Position numbers and translations under genes: made by a program. From NCBI GenBank assembly GCA_942490885.1, contig CALNYT010000002.1:124001-188000 (forward strand): 64,000 nucleotides of DNA, given 5' to 3'. The stretch comes from Oceanirhabdus sp942490885. GTDB lineage: Bacteria > Bacillota > Clostridia > Clostridiales > Clostridiaceae. The notes beneath the pieces are model-generated. The model saw only the letters and a list, made by a program, of their open reading frames with translations. It made no database searches and had not been told where the DNA came from. Below, piece by piece: positions 34,403-42,176 of the stretch (positions are counted from its first letter, which is position 1; every line of letters starts with the position of its first letter).

Positions 34403-34437
34403 AATAGATGGAACTCTTAGGATTGAGTTTTTCTATT
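34403..34437 (+). terminator. Terminator-like hairpin after the CDP-alcohol transferase gene
   Basis: AATAGA...AACTC pairs with GAGTT...TCTATT around TTAGGATT; the 3' side is T-rich. Confidence 0.5.
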
Positions 34438-34504
34438 AAACCTATCTTGGTTCACATGCTATACTAAGAAAGGATTAAAGAGAAAGTAAAGGGGCGTACA
34501 TACG

Positions 34505-35494
34505 ATGAAAAAAATAAACAAAATAATTTCAATAGCATTATCAATCTCAATTATTGCTGGAGGTTTAGTTGGATGCGGTAGTAAAGAAGCAGATAACTCA
34601 GGCAATAAGGCAAATAATGAAAAGAAAATTGAAATTAAAAATAATAAAGAAGACAAAAATGAGAATGCTTTAATAAATGAAGAATACAGAGTTAATGCTC
34701 AATGGTTAAGTGAGAATATAAACAATGAGAATATAGTTGTTGTTGATGCTCGAGTTGAAAAAGCATATCTTGATGGACATATACCAGGAGCTATAAATGT
34801 GCCTTGGCAATCTCTATCTAAAATGGTTGGTAAAACTTCTGATAAGGGATGGGGTACAGTTCTTGATAAAGAAGAGTTAGAGAAAAAGCTTGGTGAACTT
34901 GGAATAAATAATGATAAAACTGTGGTAGCTTATTGTGATACAACAGCTAGTTGGGGTGATGATGGAAGAATAGTGTGGATGCTTCAAGTAGCTGGTATTG
35001 AGAATGCAAAAATCCTTGATGGAGGAGTTAAAGCTTGGGATTCATTGAAATTAGATAAGACGACTGACAGCGTTTCTAAAGAAGTTGTTGAGTTTGAAAT
35101 AATTAATGAAGATAAATCAACAACAATAAATACAGAAGCGCTATCAAAGAATTTAGATACTTATAAAATAATTGATACAAGAGCTAAAGAAGAGTATGAA
35201 GGTAAAAAGGATTACGGTGAACTTAGACGTGGACATATTCCAGGTGCAATAAGTATTCCTTTTAATTCACTTGTTGATGACAAAGGTATGTTAAAGTCAC
35301 CTGAGGAAATTGAGAAGATAATGAAGGATAATGGAATAAATAAGGAAGATGAAATTGTAACATATTGCACAGCTGGAATCAGATCAGCACATATGGCAGT
35401 AGTACTTAAAATGATAGGCTTCGAAAATGTTAAGAACTATGATGAGTCAATTTATGCATGGGCTGCAGATAAAAATCTAAAAATGGAAAAATAA
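34505..35494 (+). CDS. Double-rhodanese lipoprotein (sulfurtransferase)
   Basis: 329 residues. A lipoprotein signal (GGLVGCGS, Cys about 24) is followed by a charged linker and two rhodanese domains. Domain 1 (about 62-185) has VVVDARVEKAYLDGHIPGAI and Cys in VAYCDTTASWGDD. Domain 2 (about 200-325) has IIDTRAKEEYEG, RRGHIPGAISIPFNS and the active loop TYCTAGIRSAH. Both domains keep a Cys, whereas classical thiosulfate sulfurtransferases have only the second. It acts outside the membrane. It heads a cassette with TVP38-type and Fe-S proteins, although a terminator-like hairpin follows it. Confidence 0.9.
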   Translation: MKKINKIISIALSISIIAGGLVGCGSKEADNSGNKANNEKKIEIKNNKEDKNENALINEEYRVNAQWLSENINNENIVVVDARVEKAYLDGHIPGAINVPWQSLSKMVGKTSDKGWGTVLDKEELEKKLGELGINNDKTVVAYCDTTASWGDDGRIVWMLQVAGIENAKILDGGVKAWDSLKLDKTTDSVSKEVVEFEIINEDKSTTINTEALSKNLDTYKIIDTRAKEEYEGKKDYGELRRGHIPGAISIPFNSLVDDKGMLKSPEEIEKIMKDNGINKEDEIVTYCTAGIRSAHMAVVLKMIGFENVKNYDESIYAWAADKNLKMEK

Positions 35495-35506
35495 TCTTTA
35501 AATAGT

Positions 35507-35538
35507 AGAAAGACTCCCTCATCTGGAGTCTTTCTAGC
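35507..35538 (+). terminator. Hairpin after the rhodanese gene
   Basis: AGAAAGACTCC (35507-35517) pairs perfectly with GGAGTCTTTCT (35525-35535), loop CTCATCT. The T-run is poor, so read-through to the next gene is possible. Confidence 0.65.
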
Positions 35539-35571
35539 GTTATAATTTCCATAAAGTATAGGGGTGAACAA

Positions 35572-36282
35572 ATGAAGGCACTAAAAAAATCATCAAAGAA
35601 TTTATTATTAACACTAATTATAGTATTAGTATTTATTTTAGCATATAAATTTATTGAACCTTTCCATATTTTTATAAATGGTATGGCTAAGGCACTTACA
35701 TCAGGAAATATTGACGAAGTTAAAGGATATATAAAGAGTTTTGGAGTATGGGCACCAGTAATTTCATTTTTAGCAATGATTGTTCAATCTTTAGCAGCAC
35801 CAATTCCTGCATTCTTAATAACATTCTCAAATGCAGCTATATTTGGATGGTTGTGGGGAGCTGTATTATCATGGACTAGTTCTATGGCGGGAGCTGTAAT
35901 ATGCTTCTTATTAGCTAGAGGTTTTGGTAGAGTTTTCGTGGAAAAAATGAATGGTAATGGGCCAGTTAAAGATATGGAAAAATTCTTTGAGAAGCATGGG
36001 AAATATGCAATTCTTATTGCTAGATTACTTCCCTTTATATCTTTTGATATAGTAAGTTATGTGGCAGGGATTACTTCAATGAGCTTCTGGAGTTTCTTTA
36101 TAGCAACGGGAATTGGTCAATTGCCTGCAACAATTATATATTCTATAGCGGGAAACTTCCTTGTTGGGGGTATTAAATATTTTGTTATAGCATTATCACT
36201 AATTTTTGCCCTAAGTGTATTAATCTATTGGAGTAGAAAGATGTACAATGAGAAGCATGTCAAACTGAAGGATAATGAGTAA
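35572..36282 (+). CDS. TVP38/TMEM64 (DedA-like) membrane protein
   Basis: 236 residues, five to six hydrophobic segments. The family motif is seen in ARLLPFISFDIVSYVAGITS, and SFGVWAPVISFLAMIVQS and FGWLWGAVLSWTSSMAGAVI are typical of the N-terminal half. Relatives move lipids or small molecules across membranes; the substrate is unknown. Its 3' end overlaps the next gene by eight bases, so they are translated together. Confidence 0.88.
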   Translation: MKALKKSSKNLLLTLIIVLVFILAYKFIEPFHIFINGMAKALTSGNIDEVKGYIKSFGVWAPVISFLAMIVQSLAAPIPAFLITFSNAAIFGWLWGAVLSWTSSMAGAVICFLLARGFGRVFVEKMNGNGPVKDMEKFFEKHGKYAILIARLLPFISFDIVSYVAGITSMSFWSFFIATGIGQLPATIIYSIAGNFLVGGIKYFVIALSLIFALSVLIYWSRKMYNEKHVKLKDNE

Positions 36283-37324
36283 TATGCATGAAAAATGTAC
36301 AGGGTGTAATAGATGTGTGGAAAGTTGTACTATGCTTCAGGATTTTCAGGTAAAACCTAAAGATATAGTTGTAGGGAATGAGGAAAATAAAATAATGAGT
36401 TTCTCATGTAACCTTTGTGGACTATGTAAGGAAGTGTGTCCAAAGGATATCGATCTTGGAGATAAATTTTATAATATTAGAAATAAAGTTGTATTGAATG
36501 AAGAGTATACCGTAAAACTTAGAAGGGCAAGGAATTATCAAAAATGGACTGCTAGTAAGATGTTTACATCTAAAGGAAATAAGCAGTGTGATGTAGTGTT
36601 TTTACCTGGATGTAGCTTAGCATCATATAGTAGTGATATTTTAAATAAGATAAAGAATCACTTGAGCCATAAGTTGGGTAAAACAGAAATATGGATAGAT
36701 TGCTGTGGTAAACCAGCTAAAGATATTGGAGATGAAGGGTTATTCAATAAAACTTTTAATAAATATATTAAAGGAATAAAAGATACAGGAGCAAAAAGGG
36801 TTATAACTGCTTGTGGAAATTGTTACAACGTATTAAAAGGTCATAGTGAGTTTCAAGTAGAACTACTTTGGGATGTCTTAGCTGAAGTTGGATTACCAGA
36901 TGAGATTAATGGAGTATATGAAAATATAAATACTGAATTTATTATTCATGATCCCTGTTCAATGAGATATGAAAGAGAAACACAAAGCAATGTAAGAGAC
37001 TTATTGTACAAGTTAAAGGTAAAGTACATGGAGTTCGAATATAACAAAGAAATAACAAAATGTTGTGGAGCGGGTGGCATGGTTGGATTGATAAATGATG
37101 ATGTGGCTCATAAGAATATGAAAAATAGAGTGGATGAGTCTCAAGGAAGAAATATAATATGTTATTGTCAATCATGCGCTGAAGCATTAACTTTTGGTGG
37201 CGGACAGGCTATAAATATTTTAGACTTGATTTTTAATTACAACAAAATAAGAGATAAATTTGCACAAGATAAAATGAATACTATTGAAAGATGGAAGAAT
37301 AGATTTATTAATAAAAATATTTAA
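36275..37324 (+). CDS. Fe-S oxidoreductase, HdrD/GlpC-like with CCG domains
   Basis: 349 residues. Two [4Fe-4S] ferredoxin motifs at the N-terminus (CTGCNRCVESC and CNLCGLCKEVCP, about 8-56) are followed by two CCG domains (WIDCCGKPAKDIGD, about 145, and TKCCGAGGMVGLIN, about 267, with upstream Cys in PGCSLAS and HDPCSMRYE). CCG domains hold the noncubane or quinone-facing Fe-S cluster in heterodisulfide reductase, GlpC and LutA. It probably passes electrons between the cytosol and a membrane partner, here presumably the TVP38 proteins or the sulfurtransferase (inference). ATG 36275 overlaps the previous stop. Confidence 0.88.
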   Translation: MSNMHEKCTGCNRCVESCTMLQDFQVKPKDIVVGNEENKIMSFSCNLCGLCKEVCPKDIDLGDKFYNIRNKVVLNEEYTVKLRRARNYQKWTASKMFTSKGNKQCDVVFLPGCSLASYSSDILNKIKNHLSHKLGKTEIWIDCCGKPAKDIGDEGLFNKTFNKYIKGIKDTGAKRVITACGNCYNVLKGHSEFQVELLWDVLAEVGLPDEINGVYENINTEFIIHDPCSMRYERETQSNVRDLLYKLKVKYMEFEYNKEITKCCGAGGMVGLINDDVAHKNMKNRVDESQGRNIICYCQSCAEALTFGGGQAINILDLIFNYNKIRDKFAQDKMNTIERWKNRFINKNI

Positions 37325-37341
37325 AAGCTGAGGTATTAATT

Positions 37342-37992
37342 TTGGTAAAAAAACTTAAAGACAAGAAAAAAGAAATACTATTAATTAGTATAGTAATAGT
37401 TAGTATGTTTATTTTATATAAACTCAATATATTCAATCTTTCTAATCCAGAAGAGTTTAAGGAGTATATACAATCCTTTGGTGTTTGGGCTCCATTAGTA
37501 TATATAATTTTATTTACTGTTGTTCCCCTTACATTATTCCCAGACTCAATACTAGCAATTAGTGGTGGACTTGCCTTTGGGATAGTATGGGGAAGTATAT
37601 ATACAATGATTGGAGCTCTTATGGGCGCAACTTTAGCATTTTTTATAACTAGAACAATAGGGAATGATACTGTTAATAAACTTTTGGATAAAAAGTTCAA
37701 AGGGGCTAAGAGATATACTGATAAGATGGGAATTGAAGTGATTCTTCTTTTAAGATTAATACCACTATTTCCATTTGATATAGTTAGTTATTTAGCAGGA
37801 CTTTCAAACATAAAATTTAGGAAATATATCATTGGAAGTATAATAGGGACAATACCGGGTATCTTGGTGTTTAATAATATTGGCCAACAGATTATTGATT
37901 TCACATCATTTGGGTTTGTAGTATCAATTATACTGTTAGTAATACTTTTTTCCTTATCATTTATATTAAAAAAGAAGTTATCAAAGATATAG
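37342..37992 (+). CDS. Second TVP38/TMEM64 (DedA-like) membrane protein
   Basis: 216 residues, about six hydrophobic segments. It has SFGVWAPLVYIILFTVVPLT, FGIVWGSIYTMIGALMGATL and LRLIPLFPFDIVSYLAGLSN, the same motifs as the protein at 35572-36282, so the two are paralogues from a duplication. The start is TTG 37342 with GAGGT upstream. It closes the cassette 17 bases behind the Fe-S protein. Confidence 0.88.
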   Translation: MVKKLKDKKKEILLISIVIVSMFILYKLNIFNLSNPEEFKEYIQSFGVWAPLVYIILFTVVPLTLFPDSILAISGGLAFGIVWGSIYTMIGALMGATLAFFITRTIGNDTVNKLLDKKFKGAKRYTDKMGIEVILLLRLIPLFPFDIVSYLAGLSNIKFRKYIIGSIIGTIPGILVFNNIGQQIIDFTSFGFVVSIILLVILFSLSFILKKKLSKI

Positions 37993-38021
37993 TTGACTCT
38001 CAACTAAAATGACTCTCAACT
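37991..38021. repeat. GTTGAGAG element, duplicated right-end remnant
   Basis: GACTCTCAACTAAAA occurs twice in tandem directly behind the stop codon; this is the right outer end of the palindromic element without any partner arm. Confidence 0.6.
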
Positions 38022-38048
38022 AAAAAAAGCACGGAAAGGTGCTTTTTT
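38022..38048. terminator. Bidirectional terminator
   Basis: AAAAAAAGCAC, GGAAAG loop, GTGCTTTTTT, between convergent genes. Confidence 0.75.
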
Positions 38049-38051
38049 ATA

Positions 38052-38951
38052 TTAGTCCCAATCATATTCACAATCACACATATCTGTCAGAACGCTTGAT
38101 TTACACTTCTTATTATAATCAAAAGGAATCACTTGCTTATAAGGTGGAGGCATTAAATCAGCATGTCTATTTTCAAGTATTGGATAATCTACAGCAATTT
38201 GCTCCGATGTAGATTGTTTTCGCAATTGATCTACAACAAGTGCACCTATATAACGACCAAGTCTTAATCCTTCATCATTATCTATAGGGAAGTGAACTCC
38301 TGCGTATAATCTTGAAATAGCACACTCTTCAGCTAACTCATGAAGTCGCTTTCTTTCGCTGTAAAAGAAATAGGTTAATATTACTTGGGCACAACCTGCT
38401 ACTGTAGCATGACCTGAAGGATAGGTTGGATGGTCGGGGGTACAAAGTAATGTTTTAAGGTGTTGATCAAACTGATTTGGACGAGCGACTTTCCATAAAA
38501 ATTTGAAATACCATGATAGTACAAACGCATCATTAAGTGCTCCTTGAACACATGCTAAAATTCTTCCAGCTCTTGGGGCTGTAATGCCATAGGTGTCTAT
38601 AAGTCTATCAATAATCGGAGTCCATTGCTTTGTGGCAGGTCCAGTACCCCAATATTTTGCTACCTCAACTTGGTGTGGTGTTAAATTATTCAAAGTATAT
38701 TTTACTATATCTAATTGTTTACCTTCAAAGTCTATACTATTATTTGGTTCTCTTATAGCTGCGTATAATGGGTTTCCTTCATTATCTAAGAAAGTTCCAT
38801 GTTCATCTCTAGGAATAAAAAAAGTAGGCCATGAATAAGCTCCAGGTTCTTCAGCGGGAGGAACTCTTGTAGTACCTGCATAAGAAAGTTTGTCCCAGGT
38901 TCTTGGAATGTTGTTTTCGTTTTTATCATCACAATGTTTATGAGTATACAA
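38052..38951 (-). CDS. PAP2 / vanadium-haloperoxidase-like protein
   Basis: 299 residues, no signal peptide. The PAP2 phosphatase signature is complete: KVARPNQF (KxxxxxxRP type, about 150), YPSGHATVAG (about 178) and SRLYAGVHFPIDND (about 212-225). Soluble PAP2 proteins of this length without membrane helices belong to the vanadium-dependent haloperoxidase branch. Whether this one is a phosphatase or peroxidase cannot be decided. The C-terminus is Cys-rich (CKSS, DMCDCEYDWD). It is transcribed alone and faces the TVP38 gene. Confidence 0.83.
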   Translation of the reverse strand: MYTHKHCDDKNENNIPRTWDKLSYAGTTRVPPAEEPGAYSWPTFFIPRDEHGTFLDNEGNPLYAAIREPNNSIDFEGKQLDIVKYTLNNLTPHQVEVAKYWGTGPATKQWTPIIDRLIDTYGITAPRAGRILACVQGALNDAFVLSWYFKFLWKVARPNQFDQHLKTLLCTPDHPTYPSGHATVAGCAQVILTYFFYSERKRLHELAEECAISRLYAGVHFPIDNDEGLRLGRYIGALVVDQLRKQSTSEQIAVDYPILENRHADLMPPPYKQVIPFDYNKKCKSSVLTDMCDCEYDWD

Positions 38952-39073
38952 TTAATATCACTCCTATGGATATAAAAATATTTAATGTTATATTCATATA
39001 ATATTTTATGAGGGCATCTATAATTAGGTGATAACATATTTATCTAAAATGAAAATTACAAAATATTTTTCGT

Positions 39074-39178
39074 TATAGAGATTCCAAGTTAAAACTAAAC
39101 TTATACATACTCAAAACTCATTGAAGCTCTGCGATTTTGAGATATGTATAAATAAAGTTTAACTATGGAATCTCTATA
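39074..39178. repeat. 105-bp imperfect palindrome
   Basis: TATAGAGATTCC (39074-39085) pairs with GGAATCTCTATA (39167-39178). Inside, AAACT, CTTATACATA and TCAAAA pair with the matching right arm, leaving a loop of about 20 bases. It lies in the 515-base gap between the haloperoxidase-like gene and the FeoC-like gene, which holds no coding sequence that I can support. It could be a small non-autonomous mobile element. Confidence 0.65.
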
Positions 39179-39339
39179 GGTAACTGTTCACTAATTATCT
39201 ATATATATAAAATGATGTTGAAAAAATAATTTTTAAAAATTCAAGAAATAGGTTTAGTTTTGTGATTATTTGAATATAATATGTAATGTGATAGCTTTGA
39301 GTTAGCAGGGCAATAGGGTAGTAGTTTAGAACACGTTGT

Positions 39340-39377
39340 AAATGCATGTAGACCGATTGGTTTACATGCATTTATTT
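39340..39377 (+). terminator. Hairpin with T-rich tail
   Basis: AAATGCATGTA (39340-39350) pairs with TACATGCATTT (39363-39373), with ACC/GGT inside and TATTTT behind. No gene is read into it from the left. Confidence 0.5.
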
Positions 39378-39388
39378 TGCGTAAATAC

Positions 39389-39443
39389 TTGATGTAATAA
39401 AAACAAAGTGCTATTATATGATTATAATTGAAAATAATTATCA
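39389..39443 (+). promoter_or_regulatory. Promoter and Fur box of the FeoC-like gene
   Basis: TTGATG (39389-39394), a 17-base spacer and TATTAT (39412-39417). TGAAAATAATTATCA (39429-39443) matches the 7-1-7 Fur box TGATAATnATTATCA at 14 of 15 positions and covers the region just after the expected transcript start. Iron-dependent repression is therefore likely. Confidence 0.75.
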
Positions 39444-39466
39444 ATAGCAATAAAGAGGTGTTAGCT

Positions 39467-39727
39467 ATGTTAATGAAAATATTAAGAGCTATATATGAAG
39501 GTACAGCATCAATCACAATGATTGCAAATAAATTGAGTATAAATAAAGCTATAGTTGAACAGATGATAGAAAACCTAATATATATGGGTTACATAAGAAA
39601 AGTATCACTTTCATGTAATAGATCAGCATGTTGTAAGTGCGCAAGTAAAAGTAGTTGTGGAAGCAATGGTGCTGAAAAAATATATTATTATGAGGTAACA
39701 GAAAAAGGAAAGAAGGCATTAACTTAA
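39467..39727 (+). CDS. FeoC-like winged-helix protein with Cys cluster
   Basis: 86 residues. A winged helix (about 1-45, ASITMIANKLSINKAIVEQM) is followed by a cysteine-rich wing (CNRSACCKCASKSSCG, five Cys) and EKIYYYEVTEKGKKA. This is the layout of FeoC, a small Fe-S protein linked to ferrous iron uptake by FeoB. No feoA or feoB is near, so it is an orphan here. ATG 39467 follows GAGGTG. The Fur box upstream fits an iron role. Confidence 0.75.
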   Translation: MLMKILRAIYEGTASITMIANKLSINKAIVEQMIENLIYMGYIRKVSLSCNRSACCKCASKSSCGSNGAEKIYYYEVTEKGKKALT

Positions 39728-39781
39728 AAGTTGTATTATATTATCCTCACGGGTATTATAGATAAAACTAATCGTAAACCT

Positions 39782-39856
39782 AAAAGTACACAAGGTACTT
39801 TGATTGATTGGACCATAGTTCAGCAAATTCAGTATCCTTTGGGTACTTTTATTTTT
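39782..39856 (+). terminator. Long hairpin after the FeoC-like gene
   Basis: AAAAGTACACAAGG (39782-39795) pairs with CCTTTGGGTACTTTT (39836-39850) with mismatches, then ATTTTTA follows. Confidence 0.6.
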
Positions 39857-39955
39857 ATAAATCGCTACCTTAACTGCATTATATGGATATGATGGTTATA
39901 TATGATATAATTTATATAGGTCTATAATTTGAATATACATAAGGGAGGAAATACT

Positions 39956-41086
39956 ATGTTATACAGAAAATTAGCTGGTGAAAATGTATCTATACTTGGA
40001 TTTGGATGTATGAGGTTTCCTACTATAGATAATGATACTAAGAATATTAATAAAGATTTAGCCATTGAAATGATGAGATATGCAATTGATAATGGGGTTA
40101 ATTATGTTGATACAGCAATACCGTATCATGGAGAAATGAGTGAACCATTAGTAGGGGAAGCATTACAAGATGGTTATAGAGAAAAAGTAAAATTAGCTAC
40201 CAAATTATCTGGATGGTATATTAAAGAACATGAAGATTTTGAAAAAATGATAGAAGGGCAATTACAAAGATTAAAAACTAAATGTATTGATTTTTATTTA
40301 GTTCATGCCCTTGATAAAGATAGTTGGGATAAACTTAAGAAATTAGGAGTAATAGAATTTTTAAATAAGATAAAATCAGAAGGCAAAGTTAAGCATATAG
40401 GATTTTCTTTTCATGGAGAATATAAGGAGTTTGAATATATCATAGATGATTATTTGTGGGAATTTTGTCAGATACAACTAAACTATCTAGATGAAGAATA
40501 TCAAGCTGGTATTAAAGGATTAAAATATGCAAAAGATAAGGAGCTTGATGTTATTATTATGGAACCGCTGAAAGGTGGAAGAATAGTAAACAATATAGCT
40601 GAACCTATAAAAGAGATAATGAATAGATCAGAAGAAAAGAAAGCTCCTATTGAATGGGGATTGAGATATGTATGGAACTTCCCAGAAGTGAGCCTTATAT
40701 TAAGTGGTATGTCTGAGATGAGTCACGTGAGGGAAAATATTATTTTGTGCAATAAAGGCCATGCCAATAATATGACAGATGAAGATCTAAAGATTCTTAA
40801 AGATGTTGATAGGTATTATAAACAAAAAATTAAGGTTGGTTGTACAGATTGTAAATATTGCATGCCTTGTCCTGTGGGAGTAAATATTCCCGCATGTTTT
40901 GAACTTTATAATGATGCATCTATGTTTGATGATGTTGAAGGTGTTGGCAAAATGTATAATAGATTTATCGGTGATGATAAAAAGGCATCTAAATGTGTTA
41001 GTTGTGGGGAATGTGTTCAGAAATGTCCTCAAAATATTAATATACCTGAAAAACTTAAAGAGGTAGTAAATGCCTTTGGAAAGTAA
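39956..41086 (+). CDS. Aldo/keto reductase with C-terminal ferredoxin domain
   Basis: 376 residues. Residues 1-280 are an aldo/keto reductase barrel with the tetrad visible in NYVDTAIPYHG (Asp, Tyr), LATKLSGW (Lys) and DFYLVHALDK (His). The C-terminus holds Cys motifs CTDCKYCMPCP (about 302) and CVSCGECVQKCPQNI (about 350) for two [4Fe-4S] clusters, typical of the anaerobic AKR-ferredoxin family. Substrate unknown. ATG 39956 follows AAGGGAGG; the upstream in-frame TTG is not needed. Confidence 0.9.
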   Translation: MLYRKLAGENVSILGFGCMRFPTIDNDTKNINKDLAIEMMRYAIDNGVNYVDTAIPYHGEMSEPLVGEALQDGYREKVKLATKLSGWYIKEHEDFEKMIEGQLQRLKTKCIDFYLVHALDKDSWDKLKKLGVIEFLNKIKSEGKVKHIGFSFHGEYKEFEYIIDDYLWEFCQIQLNYLDEEYQAGIKGLKYAKDKELDVIIMEPLKGGRIVNNIAEPIKEIMNRSEEKKAPIEWGLRYVWNFPEVSLILSGMSEMSHVRENIILCNKGHANNMTDEDLKILKDVDRYYKQKIKVGCTDCKYCMPCPVGVNIPACFELYNDASMFDDVEGVGKMYNRFIGDDKKASKCVSCGECVQKCPQNINIPEKLKEVVNAFGK

Positions 41087-41094
41087 GAAAAGAA

Positions 41095-41320
41095 GTTGAG
41101 AGTGGAGAACGCAGGATGGTTCTGACTAAAGGTCAGAACCTACATTATTATTGGTTAAGAAACAATAAGTTTTAACCCGTTTCATTTTTATGAAACATTG
41201 TATTTAATATATAATATTTTATCTTTAAGATAAAATGAGTAAAAATCTCTTGTTCTAAAGATCAATAAGATGTAGTTTCTGCCATAAAGCAGAAACATCC
41301 ATCGTTCTTAACTCTCAACT
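41095..41320. repeat. GTTGAGAG palindromic element, complete copy
   Basis: Outer stem: GTTGAGAGTGGAGAACG with CGTTCTTAACTCTCAAC. Arm 1: GGTTCTGAC/GTCAGAACC (41118-41140). Long stem: CTACAT...TATTG...GAAACAA with TTGTTC...CAATA...ATGTAG. Inner arms: GTTTCAT/ATGAAAC (41179-41196), ATTGTA/TATAAT, TTTTATCTT/AAGATAAAA (41217-41235). Arm 5: GTTTCTGC/GCAGAAAC (41275-41296). It separates the convergent reductase and small membrane protein genes. Confidence 0.85.
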
Positions 41321-41339
41321 CACCATTTTCAACTTTAAT

Positions 41340-41606
41340 TTAATCATCCATTACTTTAGCTTCTTTATGTATTGTTACATTAATTTTGTCCTCATCACTA
41401 TTCCACTGGTAAACTTCATTACATGGAATAATATTATATTTATAGTCTATCTCATCTAGCTTATTCTTAAATACTTCATTAGTTTTAGATAATTCGGATT
41501 TGATTTTATCTCTATTCTCTTTTTTTGATAAATATACGCCTAGTGCTAGTGAAGCTACACCAAGCAAACCAAGTCCTATTAATTCTTTCTTATTAGTTTT
41601 TTTCAT
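41340..41606 (-). CDS. Small membrane-anchored protein
   Basis: 88 residues. A Lys-rich start (MKKTNKKE) and one hydrophobic segment (about 9-26, LIGLGLLGVASLALGVYLSK) are followed by a charged soluble tail. It resembles small YtxH-like envelope proteins, but the match is weak. The start at 41606 follows AAGGAG with nine-base spacing; a TTG three codons upstream is also in frame. Confidence 0.6.
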   Translation of the reverse strand: MKKTNKKELIGLGLLGVASLALGVYLSKKENRDKIKSELSKTNEVFKNKLDEIDYKYNIIPCNEVYQWNSDEDKINVTIHKEAKVMDD

Positions 41607-41725
41607 TTCTATCAACTCCTTGCAAGACCCAAATTAATAATTGGAAATTATACTAATATTATATCATAAAAATTTGAAGATTTAATTAATATAAAGTTAC
41701 AAAAAATAACTAGCATACTGGTAAT

Positions 41726-42112
41726 CTACCTTTTGGAAAATGTTTTATAGGAAAAAAAATAAAATAAATAACATAGCATAGGAATTTGAAGTAAGAAAGA
41801 TACTATGAAAGATAATGTTATTATAAAAAATTTACGAAAGAAAATATGCAAAGTCATAAAATCCTTAAATAAATATAAAAATAAGTCTAGAGATAATACT
41901 GATAAATAAGTTCCAAATATGAACAGACATGTGGAAATAGCTATATTAATTAATCTGTATTGAGATATATTTACGGTATTATCTTTTTTTTCTTCGTAAT
42001 CTTTATAGTGGGGTTTATTAAATAATTTCAAAATAATCACTCCAAATAATAATAATAATAAAGATTCAAACAATTTATATTTATATTCTCTCCATAATAT
42101 AAAAAAAATCAT
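41726..42112 (-). CDS. Small integral membrane protein, unknown
   Basis: 128 residues with three hydrophobic segments (about 14-30, 52-78 and 92-118) separated by charged loops. I recognise no family. AAGGT lies very close to the ATG, so initiation may be weak or the start may be misplaced. It is divergent from the M28 peptidase gene. Confidence 0.4.
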   Translation of the reverse strand: MIFFILWREYKYKLFESLLLLLFGVIILKLFNKPHYKDYEEKKDNTVNISQYRLINIAISTCLFIFGTYLSVLSLDLFLYLFKDFMTLHIFFRKFFIITLSFIVSFLLQIPMLCYLFYFFSYKTFSKR

Positions 42113-42176
42113 ACCTTATATTAAATATCTAAAAAATTATTATTAATAGTAATGTACGTAAAAGAGGAGAAAAAGT

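Noticed and set aside
41095..41320. Retron msr-msd for the palindromic elements
   Set aside because: There is no reverse transcriptase gene in the window and the elements are multicopy with outer inverted ends.
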